Assembly: GCA_028023455.1 (NCBI GenBank)
Contig: JAQFVV010012512.1
Coordinates: forward strand, 908,413 to 972,412
Reading direction: 5' to 3'
Length of the DNA stretch: 64,000 nt
Source: Epiperipatus broadwayi
Taxonomy: Eukaryota; Onychophora; Udeonychophora; Euonychophora; Peripatidae
In this document: positions 37,864 through 49,599 of the stretch, piece after piece
Layout: the number at the start of each line of letters is the position of its first letter
How positions within the stretch are numbered: position 1 is the stretch's first letter
The notes under the pieces: model-generated
Told to the model about the DNA's origin: nothing
Databases searched by the model: none
The model's input: the letters and a program-made list of their open reading frames with translations, nothing else
Translations under genes and position numbers: made by a program

Positions 37864-38083
37864 TGACAATAGATGGCGTTATACCAAAAACACCTTCAAG
37901 CGTTTGTTTACATAAACATCAGAGCGATCTAGTTTCTTAATCCTGTCCTTCACTGATGATAGCAAATAGCTTGAAATCATGATATGAAGGTGGAAATTAA
38001 GTTAGAGATAGTGAAATACTCGCTCTAATGTTTATGTAAACAAATGCTTGAAGGTGTTTTTGGTGTAACGCCATCTATTGTCA
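37864..38083. mobile_element. 220-bp MITE, Tc1/mariner-like
   Basis: 63-bp terminal inverted repeats (37864-37926 and 38021-38083), starting TGACAATAGATGGCGTTA, differ at only three positions. The element is flanked by TA on both sides, the target duplication typical of the Tc1/mariner superfamily. The 94-bp centre has no ORF, so it is non-autonomous. Confidence 0.88.
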
Positions 38084-38394
38084 TATATATATATACATTA
38101 CAGTTTATTAATCAAATAGTTTATATTTATATATACAATATTACTTTCTAAAATTTTGATCGTATTTTATTTATTACAACTTAATAATTTATTGTGTATT
38201 ATATATATATATATAAAACAAATAATCTACCCATTATTAATATAAATTCCAAATAGATTGTGTTCAATAAATAGGGTTGATCCTTTTAGGAATATGTGCA
38301 TTGTAAGCTACCCTTTACAATATATATATATAAATTCAATGTCTGTATTTTTAAAGCAATATAAGTAATTATATAATTGGATATTTATACATAC

Positions 38395-38570
38395 TGTACC
38401 AGTCAAAACATGTTTATGCATCTAACATGAGCTGGAACTCACAAAATGTACTTCAAACCCAGTTAAGAACGAGATTTAGGTCAGGAACCAGCCTGGATTC
38501 GAACCCACTCCATAAGCCCCAAATCAAACACTTTATAGATAACATAACAATGATGGCACATGAGAATTTA
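38395..38570 (-). mobile_element. tRNA-derived SINE-like fragment or tRNA pseudogene
   Basis: On the minus strand a perfect polymerase III B box GGTTCGAATCC (38505-38495) follows TTTGGGGCTTATGGAGTG, which looks like a tRNA anticodon-loop region, and a decayed 5' half. After the B box the sequence continues AGGCTGGTTCCTGACC, without a matching acceptor stem, as in SINE bodies. No intact A box or cloverleaf is seen, so it is not a functional tRNA gene. Confidence 0.6.
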
Positions 38571-39461
38571 TTTTAAATACAGCCCACTAGCAGAGCAGAG
38601 AAGACAATGAGACATCTATTAACTATGGCTTAATTATAATATATACATGCATAGCTGTATGTGTGAAAGTGGAGAAAAAGGAATTTGAACTACTGAAGCA
38701 AGTTAAGCAAAAAAATAGTTTAATGTAATGACAAATTATTAATTTACATATAGGAATTAACTGCACACATTAGTATGTGCATGAATAAGTAAGTGGTCTA
38801 CCATATGATAGATAATTATATATTATCATTCCTGCTATATTTCTCATATGCTTTTTATTAGCCTAATAATATATTATAAATAAACACACATCTTTGGTGG
38901 GTCTAATATTAAGATGCCAATCAACTATTAGAAAGAATTACATAATATTGCCATTAAAGCTTTGATTTACATTTTTGAAACATGGTGCCTAACATATTAA
39001 TTCAGGGGGCATTCTGGAATTCATTACAAATATAGTATAAACTATTTTCACACCATTATGGTTGTGAAAATAAATAAAATACATTTGAAAGCATATTTCA
39101 TTATATGACAAAAATACTTAATAAAAATTCTGTTAATTAGCGCTGTTAAGAATGCTTTATTTCCCCTAAGGCAAATACTCTTAAATACAGTAATACATTA
39201 CGATGGTGGGACTGTATAATAAGATTGGAATAACATTATAAATTAATAAAGTTAATAATATTCGGCATTTATTTATTTATTTATATATATATTGAGCAGA
39301 GTACAATTTTAATATTATTACTGCACTAAAATTAGACCATAAGCAAAAGAAATAATAATATTGATATGAGGTTTTGGTGATACTGACATAATGACAGACA
39401 ACTAAAAGGAAAAGGTCATGCTTCTGGATAAAAACTAAGTCTAAGACCCCCTTCTTGGACA

Positions 39462-39761
39462 GTGCTTAGAGAAAAATGGGTAAGGCATACCTTGGATGTT
39501 GCCGACATGCAGGCCTTTTATATGAAGAAATTGGGTAGGTATAGCATGTGCCAAACTTATGGGAATTGTCACCAAGTGCCTTTTTGTACAAAAAATGCTC
39601 CTGCGAAGATTAACTATCCTCAGAACAAGGCTTCAGAAGAAATGTATGGGTTCAAACTTGTTGTAACCCCCAGATTAGAAGCACATCTATATGTAATCAT
39701 GAAGATAAGGGGAAATGTCAGTAATGCAGTACAGGTAAATGTTACTAATGTCATTGAATAA
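39462..39761 (+). CDS. Unrecognised 99-codon frame, possible exon
   Basis: The frame has a more balanced composition than its surroundings, including YSMCQTYGNCHQVPFC and NKASEEMYGFKLVVTPRLE. A possible acceptor CCTCAG lies before AACAAGG near 39620 and a possible donor CAG|GTAAAT after 39733, which would leave a short exon. I know no family that fits; it could also be a degraded transposon protein. Confidence 0.2.
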   Translation: MLREKWVRHTLDVADMQAFYMKKLGRYSMCQTYGNCHQVPFCTKNAPAKINYPQNKASEEMYGFKLVVTPRLEAHLYVIMKIRGNVSNAVQVNVTNVIE

Positions 39762-41470
39762 GTTTTACTGCTTTAAAAATAAATGACCCCAGTTTGAATG
39801 CCATAATTTATAGATATAATGTGCAATGCTGCTATAATATATGTATAGGATTTTACTTAATAACTGAAATAGTAAAATATCCATTAAAATTTACCCTCTT
39901 CCTTTTGTTACTGTATAAAAATGATTCAATTCTACCTTTGCAGATTTTCGAACAACAGAATATTTAAGCATATATTTTAAGAGTAATTGAAACAGAAAAG
40001 TAACTAGCAGTTATATATAGAAAACAAATAAGTCATCCTTTCAGAATTAAATAAATAACATTTATAAAATAAATAAGTTTCAGAGTGTTCATTAGCTTAA
40101 GTTCTGAATTCACCCTGGGTAGAAAATTCAGAGTTAAACAAATAACACTTTTGTACACTAAAACATAAACAAAATGTTGACTCATAAAAATAATATGGCA
40201 AGCATATTAATTTATCTCATTATACTTTATGGGGTTGAGTTAAAAAAAGATTTTTATAAATTAACCTCATCAGATTGTTTGAGATTGACATATTAATAAT
40301 AAAAGCATACATATAAATAAATGATCACACCAGAGTTAAAGAAAGTTAGAGCATATGAGAGAAAATGAAATTGATAGAATTATTTCAGAGCAATTTACAC
40401 ATTAGAAAAGTTACAAAATTAAATTATATATTTAGTAGAAATTGATAGTAGACATTAAAACTAGATTTAGTTTTAAGTGATGGCTTGAAATGTTACCTTG
40501 CAATTTTAAGAGTACAATTTAAAATATGGTTATGCACAGCAATTGAAATGCAAGTTCTTCGATGGCAGCAAGCTTATATTAGCATTCAAAAATATTTGGG
40601 TCAGGCTTTTACTTCACTCTTGAGCAGCAGAATGGTACAGCAGCAGAAAATGATGATGCAACAGGGCAGATGAGAGTGGTGGATTTACTAGTAAATCATT
40701 TATAGTTTCAAAGTGACATGTAGCCTGTTATCAATACAGTTCTCTCAATAGTTGCTAATCTGTTGGTGATTCATAATTTGGTCATTTTATACTTTTACTC
40801 AGGTATTTGAAAAATGCCTTCCATGTCTTATCTCTAGTTCAAACACAATCTTTAATCTAACATAAATTTTAAATTTCTTTCTCCATTGTTTTTGAAAGAT
40901 GCAATTGTTAGATAACATTCCAAAAATATATTCAAATGTATTTCCAGATTAGAAATATATTTGACAAAAATGTTTATAAAAGAAAATCTTTAAATCTTAA
41001 TCCCCATTTTATTTTAAGTAAAATCGTTAATTAAAAATACATATCCCAGATCAAAACAATAGTGTTTCGAACCCTTTAATTATTTTTCAACAATTAACGT
41101 TTGCATCTTTCATCTTTGATTTTATAAAATACAGTTTAATAGGAAAGAAAAGTACTTTAAAAAAAGTTGTAAAAATAACATATAATAAAATATATTTAAA
41201 ACGCCAATATATTTGTTAGTATTTTGCTCCTGTATATATATTTGAGCTGCATCTATTTAGTTTAATAAAAAATAGCTAATAATTAATAAAAAGAATTAAT
41301 AATAATAATAAATATTGAAAGTTAAAGTATAAATCTTAGGGGTGCATCTCAAATTTATACATAAAATATATATAAATGACAAAAGGAGCAGGATGAGATA
41401 TAGGGTTTAAGTACAAGTTAGTAGATAGAATCATGAAGCACAATCTTAAGCCAAGATTGACTGTTCAATA
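39762..41470. other. No gene recognised
   Basis: AT-rich. A 62-codon plus frame at 40485-40673 ends in a Gln/Met-rich tail but has no other support. Confidence 0.45.
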
Positions 41471-41473
41471 CAG

Positions 41474-41612
41474 TAATTAGATAATTAAAAACAATTTCCA
41501 CTTTGCAATGTTTTTGATGATCATACTAATCTTTGTCAACTAATATTTTGACAAAGATTACTAGGTTAATCAAAAGTGCTCCTAAGTGGATAAAAATTTA
41601 ATTATCTAATTT
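41474..41612. mobile_element. Degenerate foldback/MITE-like palindrome
   Basis: The arms TAATTAGATAATTAAA and its inverse at the right edge enclose a second inverted pair (AATCTTTGTCAA / TTTGACAAAGATT) around 41530-41560. The arms have diverged by roughly a quarter by eye. It abuts the 3' tail of the RTE fragment. Confidence 0.55.
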
Positions 41613-42065
41613 ATCATCATCATCAACCATTATCAATCCACTACAAGGTGGTCTTTCCAAGTTCAATCCATATCCCATCTTTAGCTTCTCTTCTCCGCAT
41701 CACCCCTGCATACTTTCTTATTTCATCCATCCTTCTCACATGTGGTTTCTTTCTGGGTCTTTTACAATCTCTTGAAATCTAGTTTGAGATTTCAATTGCC
41801 CATCTACTATCATCTCTTCTAGCAATGTGTCCAGCCCAACTCCACTTTAATCTTTCAATTTTTTAATGAGGTCACTAACACCTTTTTGTTCTTTTACCCA
41901 TACATTGTGTTTTGATATCTTCTAGTTACTCTGATCATGCATCTCTCCATACTACTCTGAGTCATCTGAAGTCTATGCATTTCTCTTCTATTAAGTGTCT
42001 AAGTCTCAGATCCATAAGTAAGTACTGGTAAAACACATTTGTTAAAAAGCTTTTTTTTAATAATT
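41613..42065 (-). pseudogene. RTE-type LINE, 3' end fragment
   Basis: The minus strand reads like the C-terminus of RTE-clade endonuclease/reverse transcriptase: YGSETWTLNRREMHRLQMTQ, then GWTHCSRRDDSRWAIEI, MDEIRKYAGVMRRREAKDG and LGKTTL, in one frame with a few stops and shifts. The element 3' tail is (GATGAT)n followed by A/T, typical of RTE elements. It is truncated on the 5' side near 42065, beside a TA microsatellite. The same family gives the longer copy at 51890-53465, with which it shares strings such as GTGTCTAAGTCTCAGATCCAT-like words. Confidence 0.8.
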
Positions 42066-42092
42066 ATCTAATTACTTTATTTATAAATGTTC

Positions 42093-42201
<109 letters not shown>

Positions 42202-42329
42202 CATCATGCTCTCATTACTTTAATAATTGGACCCACACATTTCTAGGCACACCTTCTACACAACAACTAATCTCGATTTACGTTTGGTCACTATAATCTG
42301 CCTTTGTGACCTTTACTACCCAATGAATC

Positions 42330-45300
42330 AAGAGTATAAGCATTAAAAACAAGAAATGTTAAACTAACAAGATGTTTTCTTTATTGAACTCAGCTAGCAT
42401 GAAACTATAAATCTAAATAAGACCACTAGGTGTTTAATGAAAATAATAACTTCTGGTCAAACCAGCTTTAAATTCACCAACAAAACATTATGAAATCACT
42501 TTAATGTTTGTCAAACCAATAAATAACTAATAATTATATCTATGGAATTATTATGAAATTAAAATGATAAATTAAGTAATATGTAAATGATGATGTAGAT
42601 GATTAACTGAATGATGAAAAATAAGTAATTATTAAACAGTAAAATGAAATGAGTCTAATAATGAAGAGAAAAGAATGTAGATGTAGGAGAATAATAAATG
42701 ATTAAGATGATGACAGAATAAGAGTTAATTAATAGTTAAGATGATAAGAGAATAAAAGTTAATGAATGATTAGTCAATTCTGATAATAAATTAATGTCAA
42801 ATGAGAATGAATAAATAAAAGAACGATCAAGATGAAATTGAAGAACAGTGTTGATGATGGAAACTGAAATCCTGAACTAATATTGTATTAAATGGTTAGA
42901 AGAGAAGTAAAATAAAATAGAGATTCCAAGCTTAACAAACCCAGAATATTTATCATAAAGTAAAAATAAGATATACATTTTAAGACAAAAGAAGTAATTT
43001 ACACCTTAAAGTTTGGTGAACTTTTATAAAACAGTGAGTATAATATAAATCAAATCCAGCTACAATAAAGAACTAAATATAAAATTTACTATAAATTCAA
43101 ATTCTACCTTGCAACTTAATAACTTATTCTTCTCAGGGTTCAAGCAACTCAAAATTGTTATACAAAATATACTTGGGTCAGTGAGAGGGATTTTGCCACT
43201 ACCGAAATAGAATGCATAAAACAGCTCTTAATATAAGCTCGAATTAACATCTGTATTTAGCAGTTCCAAAGAAACTTTATAATTCTATAACTAATATAAA
43301 CTTTAAAGTTCACGAAATATGAATAACTTTTTAATAAATAAACACAACAACTTACCAAATTTATTTTCTCAAATAATTATAAACAAGGTGATCAAGATCA
43401 GTGAGTGATAAATCTGTGGATTCAAATAAACTGATTAAACCCATATTAAATGTTTAATCATTTAGTATACCATTTAAAATAATGTGCACTCTAGGTTAAT
43501 AATATTTTTTATTATTACGTGATGATGCATTAGATGTACTCTTAAATGATAGGGCTTGACAAAATTATTCTGGTATATTAACAAATAGTTAAATATACTA
43601 CATTGATGGATGATGATTTCCATATATGATCTGCTGATATGTCAATAGCAATAACAATAATAATGTGTATGGTGATTAGCAATAAGACTACAGACAGCTA
43701 CATAAATTTTTAACACAACAAGGTTTATTTACAATATTTACAAAATTTAATTCAGAAACATTATCTAAAATAAGACTGGCATTACCCTACATTAAATGAA
43801 ATCAGGGATTGAAAAATAATTAGATATTCCATTGACTATACCCACAGATATGACCAACTTATACAATGATATTCAGAGTATCACTTATTACTGTTTATGT
43901 TTCTATTATTATCCTATCTCATAGAATAAGATAGTTATCTTTCTTTAAGCTAACTTAGCATTTAAATTATAGAACAAAATATATTTATGTCTTTGTGATA
44001 TACTCAACTTTTTTTTAATCTAAAAACTCTACACTATAATTTAGTGTATTAAACTGTAATTATTTTATTTGTCAGAATATGATAAGGGCAATTATCACAT
44101 GCAGCACAATTAATAATTTATCATAATATAACATGTATAGATTTAGTGTATTAAAGTGGGAACCGACACCAGAAGTCAAATACACACATGTCACTAAAAT
44201 AATGCCTATGTCCACAACAGTATCATTTTAATGGTTAACATATCTCACCGATGGATCATTGGTGAATCACTGCTTGATGAAAAATAAGTCAACATTGTTT
44301 ACGTGTATCTCTTGTTCTTTCATATAGAAATTCTACCATTACTATTTAACTTTGGTTGATGCATTTGTCAACTGATGAGGATCTTACAACTTCATACAGA
44401 CACTATTCCAACTAGGCAAACACTATAGATAGACCAGTGTCCCTTAATGTAACTTCATCTTATCCTTGCTGTTTGATTTGGAAATACTGAACTTCACCAT
44501 ACACGGTGGAAAACAAACTATATAATATCATGAGGGATTTAAACAATAAAGGGAGGCTCTACATAACAACATGATAGTTGTAAAATAACATGGCCAAATA
44601 TAATACCTTTCCATAGGTATGAAGTATGAGCTTTGCTTCATCACTGAAAAATAGAATTCAGACCATGGATATTATCTCTTAGGACTAGCTAGGCTATCTA
44701 AGCACTAACTATTAATTAGCCTCAACAATATCATCCTCTCATTTAATCAGCAATGTGAGATTCTCTATCAGTCCATGCACAATATTAATATTATTCTATT
44801 TGATGTCCTTAATTGTGGCATGCATTTATCAGCTGATAGATGTCACAAATCCATATCAATCCAATAACAAGATAAAATAATCCTAATAATAAAAATGGAA
44901 ATATCAATACTCCATTTCACAATGCAGAAACTATTAATATATTGATAAACAAACCACCCACAGAAAAATCAAATGACCATTAATTATTTTGAAATAATAA
45001 CTATACTTTTATTATAGCAAGCCATACACATGTAAATAATGAAGATCAACCTACATTTATATTTAAATTGGACAGGTTTATAGGCAAAATTAATATAAAA
45101 AAATAACCTATATTAGTTCTTTCATAAAAAACAACAATTAGATCATTATAGTACATCGTTGGCCAAATTTAGTCTGTCTGTTCACCCTTTAATAAAATAT
45201 TAAATCTGTTTAAAAATTATGAGAGATAAATATATATCTCTCTGTCTAGATAAACGATATTTAATATGTTTTCCCTCAACTGGGAAAATAAAAATACATG

Positions 45301-46400
45301 TCTTAGTTGTATATATCATTATACATTTTTTTATTTAACTCAATATATGTTATACCACAATTAATGAATAAAAAAATTCTGAAATAATACCTTACAAACA
45401 CATATAACAATAATAGATCCAGGACATAAATAAAAATAAATGAACATTTTCTCCCATTGTATTTTCTCTTTCTCAATTCACAGTTTGTTTCCACCTTTTA
45501 AGCTAAATCATCCAGATACTGATATAATGGGTAAACATTTATAAGTAACACACATATAAATTTTACGATTATTATCTTCAATTTTGGCATAGAGAAATAA
45601 TATTTAAACTCTTCCAAGTGTAACACCATTAAGCAGATAGGTTTATTCACTTTTCTAAAAATAATTTTCCTTAATGATTTAGTAGGTTTATTACAAGTTT
45701 TTAAAACAAACTTTTTAAAATAATTTATTGATTTCTTTATTAGTTGTGTCTTCAGCAGTCATATCTATAATAAGTTTAAATAATTTGGGCAATCTTAAAC
45801 CTTTTAAAATAGTATTAATTTACATATGCACAATAAAGATTGAAAAGTAAAGATTTATTTTATTTCTTGTTCATCAAGAAAGTAATATATATTTAACAAT
45901 AGTAAGAATAATTAATTCAATTATAAATAGAATATTGCTGGCATTTTTAATTAATCTGTAACTTTCCATTTCTATAATTAAGTAGATTGGTACAAAGCGA
46001 CCTGTCAGATGAGTTTTCCTTCTTAGGAAGAATAAACAATAAATTCATGCATTTTTCTTTTATTTTTATTAAAATTTATAAGATTTTAAAAGTTACTTTT
46101 TGATTTGTTTACTATATATCATAATACTTTTATTCAAAATGATTTCGAATTATTTTTATTTAGATTTTAATTTACAAGCACGTGTATTTTTCTGCTTAAT
46201 AATAATAATAGTGCGAAAACCAACATTGTCAGCTTTTTCTTTTAAGTCTAAATAATTTATGCATCATTTTATTTTTTTAAAAGCTAAAAATTAACCAATA
46301 TCAATAAAATAAAGACAATTTCTTACATTTTCTTGAATTGTTCTGTATCTAAGGTAATATTTATTTAGGTAAAGACTTGTCCACATGGTGTACAGTTCTC
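42330..46400 (-). repeat. Inverted dispersed repeat family 2, copy B
   Basis: The reverse-complement counterpart of 26100-30960, colinear along most of its length. The foldback insertion of copy A is absent (the junction corresponds to about 45250-45350). I see no credible ORF. The class is unknown: it could be an old DNA transposon, a LINE or a segmental duplication. Confidence 0.58.
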
Positions 46401-47090
46401 TTTCCAGTATGAATCCTAGGAATTATACAATCGTGGAAACGGTGTTGAATTATAGTACAGGGTTTAAGGTTGTTTTTCTTTCTTTATTTTTTAATCAATA
46501 TTTTATAATCTCATTCAAGTAGATTCCAATTCTTTAGATTTTTCAGCTTTTTCTTCCTTGTTTTATAAGTTTAGATATTGAAGTTCACTGATTTATTTTT
46601 TTCTTAATAGTCACCCCCTACAACTTTGTTATATTACATATACCATGTATTTCATTGCATTGTGGTACCAAATGGACCAATAACAAACACTTAGGGTGTA
46701 TATCATTAATATTACTCCAACTACCTTCTTTTTAATAACTACTCATAATTATTCTAGACTGTTTTAATTCACTACAAAACATGCTTAAGGAATTGACTGT
46801 AACTACTCATTTTACAAGATTTATAAATTTAATTTATTTACTTTTTTTCCAATTTTTATTCAACAGTAATAAAATAGTAAAATTTTTTTATCTCCCAATT
46901 AATATTAATACTGTTAACTTATTATTTTATCCATAATCCAGCCTACACTGGGTTTGAAATCTCTTCTCCATTCAAGCAGGTATTTTAGTGCATCCAGAAC
47001 AGTCTTTATTTAAGATTATTTCTTAAGCATTAAATGCCAGATATCTCTTTGTGATTTAAAATTTTGGATTATTTAATGCAGGGACCTAAA
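46401..47090. other. No gene recognised
   Basis: AT-rich sequence with no frame, RNA gene or terminal repeat that I can support. Confidence 0.45.
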
Positions 47091-47097
47091 TAAAAGG

Positions 47098-47182
47098 TCA
47101 CTATATATATTTATCCACAAGAATTAAAATATATATATATATATATATATCACTATATATATTTATCCACAAGAATTAAATA
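47098..47182. repeat. Short direct duplication around a TA run
   Basis: CACTATATATATTTATCCACAAGAATTAAA occurs twice, at about 47100 and 47151, separated by a TA run. I quote only its form: CACTATATATATTTATCC followed by ACAAGAATTAAA. Confidence 0.88.
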
Positions 47183-47218
47183 ACAAAACTTTTCAAAAAG
47201 ACCTATATAATATTGTAT

Positions 47219-47334
47219 ATTAATATCTTTTACTATAGCCAGCTTTAGCATATTCCACCATCTTAAGTAGCAACTTAAGATGCTGCTTAAGTTGGCAGAA
47301 TATGCCGAAGCTGGCTATAGCAAAAGTTATTAAT
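47219..47334. mobile_element. 116-bp foldback/MITE-like palindrome
   Basis: The inverted arms ATTAATATCTTTTACTATAG... and ...CTATAGCAAAAGTTATTAAT extend about 50 bp each with a few mismatches, and the inner part TAGCCAGCTT pairs with AAGCTGGCTA. It sits about 90 bp from the end of the Penelope palindrome and has no ORF. Confidence 0.72.
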
Positions 47335-47420
47335 CTTCAATTTTATATAAGTATTTTTTGAAAATGTTTGTAATTGTATTTTAGTGGATTGTTTTATGAT
47401 ACTTATATATATATATATAT

Positions 47421-49586
47421 ATATAATGCATATTTTGCGGGTTCATCCATGTTAAAAACTTTTAATATTAATATACTGATGTTTTGACTTGGTCACACAA
47501 GCCATCCACAGAGTTATAAAAGGTAGAAAGAAGGTTGTAGAGGCGCTACAATCACTCATTTGAATAAAATGTTAAAATTCCACCAATAGCAAAAATGTTA
47601 AATTTAGGAATGTTTTTTTTAAAAAAATCTTTCCAAATAGGAGGAAGTTTACATGAATCATCTCGCTTATTGATACAATCTGGCCTTTTAAGTATCTCAA
47701 TGGCTTCTCTAATTTTGCATTGGTAGAGATTATCACATCTGGATATGATCCTGGTACTAGAAAAATCAATTTTATGACCTGAATCTATAGTATGGAGTGA
47801 GAGTGCTGATGATGATGAGTGTTGTTTAACTGCATTAGCATGCTCATCTCTCCTAACACTGATGCGACGATTACTCATACCTATGTAAGAAGCTTTACAA
47901 TTTTTACATGAGATTTTATAGGCACCATGAGATTCAAGAAGGATTGAATCCTTAGGCTTGGTTATTATATTGATCTTTTGATGAGCAGAAAATGTTGTAT
48001 CTATATTATAGCATTTTAATATACGTCCGATACTGTCTGTAGTTCCTTCTACATATGGAACACAAATCCTAATAGCTGATTTATCATCTTTTTGTTTCCT
48101 ATTTTGTTTATTTTGGGCTTGAAATAAGGCTTTTTTTATAAATTTGTAATTATAACTATTTGCTAATAAAACACTATTAATATGATTTATTTCTTCTTTC
48201 AGATGTGTCTCATCTGAAAGGTTAATTGCTCTATTTAAAAGAGTTTTGGGTACAGAAACTATCTGAGTCGGGTGATGATGAGAATAGAAATGCAAATATC
48301 TGTCTGTGTGTGTATCCTTTCTGTAAATAGAAAAAGATAAACTATTTGGTGTTCTGGTGACTAGAACATCAAGAAAAGGAAGTTTTCCATCAGACTCTGT
48401 CTCCATAGTAAATTTAATATGAGGATGCATATTATTTAAATGTAAAAAAAAATCATCTAATTTATTTTTTCCATGTTGCCATATGACAAAAGTGTCATCT
48501 ATGTATCTGAGACAAATGAGAGGTTTTAAAGATGATGATTCTAAAGCAAGCGTTTCTATGTATTCCATGAATAAATCAGCTATTACTCCTGAGATAGGTG
48601 AGCCCATGGGAGTACCAAAACGTGTCTGTAATGCTGTCCATTGTATATAAAATATGTATTTAAGAGACAATGTTTAATCAAAGCAATAATATGGTCTGGT
48701 AAATTGCAACGTTGTGAGATTATATTTAAAGCTTCATCAATTGGAATGTTTGTAAACAAAGACACGACATCAAATCTGACCAGAATGTCATTAGCATTAA
48801 TTTTTAAACTTTTTAAAACAGAAATAAAATGAAGAGAGTTTTTAATATATGATTTTATAGATAGGATTGTAGGTTTAATGAAATCCGATAAGTATCTGGC
48901 TAAAATATGAGTTGGAGAACCTATTGCACTTACTATTGGATGAAGGGGGGTATCTGTTTTGTGAATTTTTGGAAGTCCATAAAATTTTGGACAGACACAA
49001 GATTTTTCACGAGGGATTATTTTATTTTTTATCTCTGTTTCAGTAGGTGATTTATTAATAATAGCTTTTGTTGTTTTTTCCAAATACGTAGTATGATCTC
49101 TTTTTGATAGTTTATAAGTTTTATCATTAAGCAGATCTAAAATTTTATTATGGTAAATGTCACTATCCATTACAACTGTGGTATTACCTTTATCAGCTGG
49201 AAGTACAACAATTGATTTGTCCGATTTTATATTATTTAATGCTTGTCTTTCTATCTTTGAAATATTATTTTTAGAAAGCTTAGCTTTTTTTAAAATATTA
49301 CAAATCTCAGCTCTAGCCAAATCATCCGATGTAGTATCAATTTTATCGAGAGCTGATTCATCATTGCAAACAATTTTCTCAAAAGGTATCCGGGAAGGTG
49401 TTAAAGCAAAATTGAAACCTTTTTCTAAAACCGAAATTTCATCTGTAGAGAGGGCTTTCCTAGATAAATTACAAACGGTTTTTTTTGATTTGGATACATA
49501 ATGTTTGGGGATTGTGTTCTAATTAGCATTTGCAATTTTTTCTTTTGCTTTGCTATTACAAATTCCGAATCTTTAAACGATCTAAA
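47421..49586 (-). pseudogene. Penelope-like element copy 2a (RT plus GIY-YIG), nearly intact
   Basis: The minus-strand protein is split into 245-aa (49320-48583) and 372-aa (48670-47552) frames. RT features: PADKG, YGLPKIHK, motif A RFDVVSLFTNIP with its Asp codon at 48771-48769, motif B GTPMGSPISG, motif C YIDD. The C-terminal GIY-YIG nuclease has KISCKNCKASYIGMSNRRISVRRDEH, a conserved GHKIDF and the REAIEIL glutamate. Two lesions are visible: a one-T deletion near 48616-48620 between motifs A and B, and a T-run change near 49475 that shifts the N-terminal part. Penelope-like elements copy themselves by reverse transcription, with GIY-YIG making the nick. The copy is probably 5'-truncated, since no initiator Met is obvious. 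Confidence 0.92.
47486..47503 (-). other. Conserved 3'-UTR hairpin (copy 2a)
   Basis: The stem GGCTTG / CAAGTC (one G-U wobble) with loop TGTGAC is followed by AAAA instead of GAAA, so the trailing motif is changed here. Confidence 0.55.
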
Positions 49587-49599
49587 TCGTATTGCAAGT

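Noticed and set aside
38395-38570. Functional tRNA gene
   Set aside because: Only the B box is intact; no cloverleaf, acceptor stem pairing or clean A box.
41060-41075. GGTTCGAAACA on the minus strand as a polymerase III B box
   Set aside because: Three mismatches to the consensus and no tRNA-like context.
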